From Phycisphaerae bacterium (GTDB lineage Bacteria > Planctomycetota > Phycisphaerae > Tepidisphaerales > Tepidisphaeraceae): a stretch of 23,987 nt of DNA. Both the position numbers and the translations under genes were made by a program. The notes beneath the pieces were generated by a model. The model saw only the letters and a list, made by a program, of their open reading frames with translations, was not told the DNA's origin and ran no database searches. Positions 20,067 through 23,987 of the stretch are shown one piece after another. Each line of letters opens with the position of its first letter. Within the stretch, counting starts at the first letter, position 1. The DNA lies in the NCBI GenBank assembly GCA_030448225.1, contig JAUJNJ010000084.1:1-23987 (forward strand), read 5' to 3'.

Positions 20067-20609
20067 TGCAGCCGGGTCGCCGCCGACAAGGTACAAGGCG
20101 TCCTCGTAGTCCCCGCCGAAGTTCACCCGCGTGATATCCCTCAGGCGATACTCCTTCGGTGTGCGATTCCACGTCGCGGACGCGTCGATGCGGAGCAATT
20201 CAACCCTGCCGCGCTTCACGGTCATGACGCGACCGATGTAGCAGACGTCCGCGTCGATCTCTTCGCGGTGAATCGCGACAAGGGGGAACGCCCGCCCCGC
20301 GGACGCGAGCAACTCGTCCGTCCGACGAACCGTAACCGCCGGCTTCCGCGGCACACGCTCGCCGCGCTTCTTGAGCGCGGATTCAGCGAACGCCGCGTTT
20401 GGGTCCGGCCGCAGGTTGCTGACGTCAGCCGGGCGAAAGCACTCGAACCCGTCAAACCAGATCCGATCGCTCACCAAGGCCAAGAGGAAGAACTTCGAAC
20501 CCACGTCGAGCACGTAACCCCGGACGGACGACTGCTCAAACCGCCGCGAGAATCGCATCAGCTGCCGGTGGCGCATCGCTTCACGGAGTTGAGTGCGGAT
20601 TCGGCTCAT
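20061..20609 (-). CDS. Integron cassette 1: hypothetical protein
   Basis: 182 residues, intact, from ATG 20609-20607 to TAA 20063-20061 inside the attC core. A basic N-terminus (MSRIRTQLREAMRHRQLMRF) is followed by an alternating beta-rich part: GYVLDVGSKFFLLALVSDRI, FDGFECFRPADVSNL, AFPLVAIHREEIDADVCYIG, then YRLRDITRVNFGGDYEDALY. The pattern suggests a small compact cytosolic beta-sheet protein, no signal peptide or membrane helix. I do not recognise an assigned function. It is first in the array, hence best placed for expression. The frame upstream remains open to 21527 on this strand, but that part is antisense to intI and was discarded. The start is five bases after the junction GTTAGAC, so translation may rely on AAAGG in attI or be leaderless. 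Confidence 0.75.
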   Translation of the reverse strand: MSRIRTQLREAMRHRQLMRFSRRFEQSSVRGYVLDVGSKFFLLALVSDRIWFDGFECFRPADVSNLRPDPNAAFAESALKKRGERVPRKPAVTVRRTDELLASAGRAFPLVAIHREEIDADVCYIGRVMTVKRGRVELLRIDASATWNRTPKEYRLRDITRVNFGGDYEDALYLVGGDPAAG

Positions 20610-20753
20610 CTGCAGTCTAACCTTTGATTCTCCTGCACGCAGGCGCCGGATAACGCCTCGGCGGAAAGGCAGTTTTGCGGCGGGACCGCGCCGGGTCAAC
20701 GTTGTCATTGTTTTGCTTGACTCGCCCGTCCTGCGTTTGGTATTTGTGCGGGC
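20610..20753. promoter_or_regulatory. attI: attI region and divergent promoter zone of the integron
   Basis: On the minus strand, AATCAAAGGTTAGAC (core GTTAGAC, 20621-20615, fitting GTTRRRY) marks the insertion point of cassette 1 and is similar in layout to the end of attI1 of class 1 integrons. For intI, TTGACT (20717-20722) and TATTTG (20741-20746), 18 bases apart, may be the promoter, giving an almost leaderless mRNA. For the array, TTGACC on the minus strand (20699-20694) is a possible -35 but has a poor -10. AGGAGA occurs on the minus strand near 20630. Promoter calls are weak. Confidence 0.55.
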
Positions 20754-21196
20754 ATGAAGCTCCTCGAACACGTCGCGGTGGTCGGCCGGCGGATGCGGTT
20801 GGCGGCGGCGACGGTCGAGGCGTATTCCAGCTGGATTTCCGCGTACTTGCGCTACTGTGCGAGTTCCCGTCGTCCGTCCTGCGCCGCGACGACGGGGGCC
20901 GCGGCACCCGCTGGCACGCGGACCCGTCGGCGCTCGACCGCGCGCTGGCGGCCGCCGCCCGGCAAGCGGGGATCGCCAAGCGGGTGACGTGCCACGCGCT
21001 GCGGCACAGCTTCGCGACCCACACGCTGGAGGCGGGGTACGACATCCGCCAGGTTCAGGCGCTACTCGGCCACGCGAGCGTGCAGACGACGATGATCTCC
21101 ACGCACGTGATGAACCGCCCGGCCGTCGCCGTCGCCAGCCCGCTCGACCGCCTGGCGACCGCGTCTTGCGTCCGACGCGCGCGGCGGGAACGGTAG
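20754..21196 (+). pseudogene. intI: Integron integrase intI, internal deletion and lost catalytic tyrosine
   Basis: The N-terminus [16 protein letters not shown] and [16 protein letters not shown] aligns with the start of the IntI core-binding domain. At about 20862 it jumps, with change of frame, to [63 protein letters not shown] and [19 protein letters not shown]. This is the C-terminal third of an integron integrase; the ending THV-x-NR...SPLD is the integron type. HALRH and the LLGH box are kept. The first catalytic Arg, the Lys region and the integron-specific extra helix fall in the roughly 180 codons missing relative to the usual 320-340 residues. The nucleophile Tyr, normally in TTMIYTHV, is Ser (TCC, 21098-21100). 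The enzyme cannot be active. Confidence 0.9.
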
Positions 21197-21312
21197 CCGC
21201 GGGACTCACTGCTTCGCCGCAACGGGAGGCAGCAGCGGCCGAGCGGTTGGTGCGAGCTCGCGCCTCACGCCGCGTCATGTATGACTCCGTCGCCGATGGA
21301 CGACGCGGGGCC

Positions 21313-21498
21313 TCACAGCGGGCCGGCCTGGATGCGGCCCGTTCTCGGCCGACGGCGGCGGCAGGCGTCGGAGCAATAGCGGACGGCGTTCCAGTTCTTC
21401 GCCCACGCCCGCCGCCACTCCATGGGGCGGCCGCAGGCGGCGCACGGCTTGGTGGCCTTGGGGGTGGCGGACGATTCTCGGCGGCGGGGGCGGGGCAT
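21313..21498 (-). CDS. DUF2256-type small zinc-ribbon protein
   Basis: 61 residues starting MPRPRRRESS. It has C-x2-C (PCAACGRPMEWRRAW) and C-x3-C (VRYCSDACRRRR), the four-Cys layout of DUF2256 proteins, which typically read K-x-C-x-x-C-x-R-x-F-x-W-x-K-x-W ... VKYCS-x-RC. Their function is unknown; in other genomes they are sometimes near photolyase/cryptochrome genes, none of which is seen here. The gene sits between the intI remnant, which converges on it, and a hairpin separating it from the large surface-protein gene. Confidence 0.75.
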   Translation of the reverse strand: MPRPRRRESSATPKATKPCAACGRPMEWRRAWAKNWNAVRYCSDACRRRRPRTGRIQAGPL

Positions 21499-21504
21499 AC
21501 GTGG

Positions 21505-21539
21505 ACCCGCCCCGCGGCGCTTTGCACCGCGGGGCGGGT
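21505..21539 (-). terminator. Strong 13-bp hairpin after the delta-60 protein gene
   Basis: The perfect arms ACCCGCCCCGCGG (21505-21517) and CCGCGGGGCGGGT (21527-21539) enclose a nine-base loop. It lies 49 bases past the stop of the minus-strand gene ending at 21588 and just before the DUF2256 start. There is no T-run, as is common in very GC-rich genomes. Confidence 0.6.
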
Positions 21540-21587
21540 GGGGGATCTTCGGCTCGGCTTCGGCCGCGCGTCGGCGGCCGGTCGCGA

Positions 21588-23987
21588 TCAGGACATCGTC
21601 GTGAAGCGGGCGTCGGCGGCGGGGTCGACCCTCGCGCCGATTTTCACGGTGCCGAAGGCGCCGGCGACGAACCTCGTCCGCTCGTCGGCGCTGGCGGCGG
21701 TCACGCGGCGGATCACGCTCTGCGCCCCGCCCTGCACGCGGTCGTCGTCGTTGGCGAACGTGCCGTCGACCGGGTCGAGGCCGGCCGACACGAGCGAGTC
21801 GGTGATCGTGCCCCGCACCTTCAGCGAGCCGATGTACCCGCCGGCGTAGCTGTCGGCGTCGGCGGCGGTGCCGCCGAACTTGCCGTCGGCGCCGAGGCCC
21901 GCGCCGCTCAGCACCCGCGCGCCGCTCATCGACGCCGCCGTCACCGACGTCACCATGCCCGCCGCCGCCACCGTGCCGGTGACGTTGCCGAGCATGAGCT
22001 TGCCGACGTTGCCGGCCGTGTAGAGCGTGCCGTACAGGTCGGCGTTCTTGCCGGCGAGGGTCTTCACCGAGCCGTTCACGGTCACGTCGCCGAGGTTGAC
22101 GCGCCCGTCGCCGCCGACGCCCTTGATGTTGAGCGCGGCGCCGGCCCCGCCGTCGGTGATCATCAGGTTGATCCGGTCGCCGGCGAGGAACGCGCTGCCG
22201 GTGCCGTTCTTCAAGGTGAACGTGATGCGCGTGCCGTCGGCGTCGGTGTAGACCAGCGGCGTCTTGCGGCCGTCGATCATGCCGAAGTCGTCGAGCTTCG
22301 TGCCCTGCGGCTGCGACCGCGTGCCGGGCACCGTGAGCTTGCGGAGGGCCGGCACGGGCTGGGCGCGGGGGATCGAGTTGCTCGTGCCGACGACGACGCT
22401 GCCGTCGCTCTGGCGGGTGCCGAACGCGCGGACGACGAGGTCGCCGACGTGCAGCTCGCGCGTCGCGTCCGGCGCGTCGGGCTCGAGCAGTAGCGTGCCG
22501 CCGGTGCCGAACCCCTCGATCAGCGCGCCGCTCTGGTTGAACGCGGCCACGCCGGTGCGGGCCTGGCCGCCGATGAGCGACGTGCCGAGCACGAGGATCT
22601 CGCCCGACTCCTGGAGGATGACCGCGTCGGCGTCGTCGTCGCCGCCGAGGTCCGCCGTCGCGACGCCGCCGCTGCCGAACGAGGTGTCGCGGGTGCCGTC
22701 GGCGTTGAGGCGGGTGACGGCGAAGTCGCCGGTGCCGGTGTTGTTGGCGAGGACCACCTTGCCGTCGGCCTGCACGGCGATGCCCTGCGAGCGATCGACG
22801 GCGGTGGGGTCGACGCGGCTGGCGAGCCCCTCGATCAGGAGCAGGCCGTCCTGCGAGAACGTCGCGTCGGCCTCGCCGGCGGACGTGAGGCGCACGACCG
22901 CTACCTGCGGGCCGGCCGCCCCGACCGCGACGATGCGCCCGTCGGCCAGCACGGCGACGGCGCCGGCGACGTCGGCGGTCGTGCCGAGGTCGAACAGCTG
23001 CCGGCCGACCTGGCCGAACGTGTTGTCGAGCACGCCGTCGGCGCTGTAGCGGGCGACGGCGAAGTTGCCGCCGGCCCCGCCGGCCACGACGAGCTTGCCG
23101 TCGGCCGCCACGGCCAGCCCGTAGGCGGCGTCGTCGGCGCAGCCGAGGTCAGTGACGACGCGGCCGCCCTGGCCGAACGAGCCGTCGAACGTGCCGTCGG
23201 CGTTGAAGCGGGCGATCAGCAGGTCGCCGCCGCTCGTGCCAGCCGCGACGATGCGCCCGTCGGCCAGCACGGTGACGGCGTAGAACGCGTCGGTCGCGCC
23301 GGCGCCGGTGAGCACGACGCCGCCGTCGCCGAGCGCCTCGTCGAGCGCGCCCTCGGACGTGAAGCGCTGCACCGCGCCGCGCGTCGCGCCGGCGTCGCCG
23401 ACGTGGCCGACGATCACGACCGCGCCGTCCTGCGCCGCGACGGCCTCGCCGGTGAAGCCCTCGGCGAGCGGGTCGGCGTTGAACGTCGGGTCGACCGGCG
23501 GCGGGGCCGCGACGGACACCGCGAAGCGCCCGGCCGCGCCGTCGGCGACGGCGTTGCCGGCCGCGTCGGTCACCGCGTCGTCGCGGAGCGCGACGGCGTA
23601 CTCGCCGTTGGCGTTGAAGTCCCACCCGCCGTCCGGAGCGGCGAGCGTGTAGGTGGCCGTCGCGGTGCGGCGGTCATCCGACGCGTCGACGCTGACGACG
23701 CTGACCTCGAGCGTGCCGCCGGGCCCGGTGACGACGAGGTCGTCGACGCCGATCGTCGAGAGGCGCAGCGCGGCGTCGTCGGCGTAGGTGACGACGACCG
23801 TTTGGTCGGCCGAGCCGGCGGCGGTGACGTCGCCGGCCGTGATCGCGGCGGTGGGGGCGGTGTTGTCGTCGTCGTCCGACCCGCCGCCGGAGTTGCCGCC
23901 GCCGGTGCCGCCGCCCGCGCGGACGTCGAACGTCTTGCTCTTGTCGCCGGTCGGGTTGCCGGGGGGGTCCGGCGGCTGCGCGCGGCG
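21588..23987 (-). CDS. Delta-60 repeat surface protein with Ig-like domain, 5' partial
   Basis: The frame is open to the window edge, so the visible 799 residues lack the N-terminus; an internal GTG at 23573 is not the start. Order: a Gly/Asp linker (GGGTGGGNSGGGSDDDD), an Ig-like domain (about residues 43-165, ending DAVTDAAGNAVAD), then about six delta-60 repeats (about 168-470). Typical repeat phrases are LADGRIVAAG, DLLIARFNADGTFDGSFG and GKLVVAGGAGGNFAVARYS. The C-terminal third (LNIKGVGGDGRVNLGDV, GNVGKLMLGNVTG, GGYIGSLKVRGTI) resembles the beta-helical ends of planctomycete surface proteins. It is secreted or surface-bound and possibly adhesive. No PEP-CTERM or dockerin end is present. 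The whole visible frame is free of indels, in contrast to the middle of the window. Confidence 0.85.
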   Translation of the reverse strand, partial: RRAQPPDPPGNPTGDKSKTFDVRAGGGTGGGNSGGGSDDDDNTAPTAAITAGDVTAAGSADQTVVVTYADDAALRLSTIGVDDLVVTGPGGTLEVSVVSVDASDDRRTATATYTLAAPDGGWDFNANGEYAVALRDDAVTDAAGNAVADGAAGRFAVSVAAPPPVDPTFNADPLAEGFTGEAVAAQDGAVVIVGHVGDAGATRGAVQRFTSEGALDEALGDGGVVLTGAGATDAFYAVTVLADGRIVAAGTSGGDLLIARFNADGTFDGSFGQGGRVVTDLGCADDAAYGLAVAADGKLVVAGGAGGNFAVARYSADGVLDNTFGQVGRQLFDLGTTADVAGAVAVLADGRIVAVGAAGPQVAVVRLTSAGEADATFSQDGLLLIEGLASRVDPTAVDRSQGIAVQADGKVVLANNTGTGDFAVTRLNADGTRDTSFGSGGVATADLGGDDDADAVILQESGEILVLGTSLIGGQARTGVAAFNQSGALIEGFGTGGTLLLEPDAPDATRELHVGDLVVRAFGTRQSDGSVVVGTSNSIPRAQPVPALRKLTVPGTRSQPQGTKLDDFGMIDGRKTPLVYTDADGTRITFTLKNGTGSAFLAGDRINLMITDGGAGAALNIKGVGGDGRVNLGDVTVNGSVKTLAGKNADLYGTLYTAGNVGKLMLGNVTGTVAAAGMVTSVTAASMSGARVLSGAGLGADGKFGGTAADADSYAGGYIGSLKVRGTITDSLVSAGLDPVDGTFANDDDRVQGGAQSVIRRVTAASADERTRFVAGAFGTVKIGARVDPAADARFTTMS

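Larger units (their letters stand above)
18918..21196. mobile_element. Integron: divergent intI remnant, attI region and three-cassette array
   Basis: The arrangement is canonical: an integrase gene reading rightward from 20754, and an array reading leftward from about 20621, with an attI-like region between. Three attC sites of 99-101 bp separate cassettes of about 650, 575 and 474 bp. The attC sites share position and identity of one extrahelical base. All cassette ORFs point the same way and end inside the attC core. Cassette ends were located independently by the complementarity of each cassette's first bases to its own last bases. Seen directly in sequence; the integron class was not determined. 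Confidence 0.9.

Noticed and set aside
20754..21196. XerC/XerD or phage tyrosine recombinase
   Set aside because: The ending THV-x-NR...SPLDRL and the divergent attC array identify it as an integron integrase.
20640..21527. A long minus-strand open frame that would extend the cassette 1 protein upstream to 488 residues
   Set aside because: Its upstream part is antisense to the recognisable intI remnant and DUF2256 region, is Arg/Pro/Ala-rich and crosses the attI core; only the part from 20609 is credible.

Overview
The window looks like chromosomal DNA of a planctomycete, probably in or near the Phycisphaerae/Tepidisphaerales. The evidence is very high GC, a PEP-CTERM protein, an N-terminal E-x-LE-x-R-x-LLSA-like export signature on a giant secreted metalloprotease with a dockerin-like C-terminus, a delta-60-repeat surface protein, a GH31 glycosidase, a sulfatase and several GC-rich intergenic palindromes typical of such genomes. 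No taxon was confirmed by search. Many genes are cut by small indels, and these cluster (about 4.88-10.9 kb, 12.0-14.95 kb, 18.5-20.0 kb). Neighbouring stretches are clean, so many of these breaks are probably assembly errors and not real pseudogenes.

Layout: (1) 1-3.5 kb, plus strand: 3' part of a GH31 alpha-glycosidase, then an Nramp-like transporter. (2) 3.7-8.5 kb, minus strand: two overlapping Pycsar-effector-like (DUF5706) membrane proteins, then a ComM/YifB Mg-chelatase-like ATPase, then a sulfatase starting two bases after it. (3) 8.9-11.0 kb, plus strand: a broken small protein and miaB, which carries an odd low-complexity insertion, followed by a nested palindrome and about 1 kb without genes. 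(4) 12.0-16.5 kb, plus strand: a multidomain secreted metalloprotease and a PEP-CTERM protein. (5) 16.8-18.8 kb, minus strand: two sugar ABC transporter permeases. (6) 18.9-21.2 kb: an integron. (7) 21.3-24.0 kb, minus strand: a small DUF2256 zinc-ribbon protein and a large delta-60-repeat protein that runs off the window.

The main find is the integron at 18918-21196. A truncated integron integrase gene on the plus strand diverges from an array of three minus-strand gene cassettes. Each cassette ends in a roughly 100-bp attC site with a long stem and one conserved extrahelical base. Each cassette ORF ends with a TAA that lies inside the attC core. Each cassette begins with the reverse complement of its own end over 12-13 bases. 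The integrase has lost about 180 internal codons, and its catalytic tyrosine codon reads as serine, so the array appears frozen. The cassette proteins are of unknown function. The array runs straight into the sugar-permease genes on the same strand.

The second point of interest is the orphan tandem pair of Pycsar-effector-like membrane proteins with ATGA translational overlap and no nucleotide cyclase in view.
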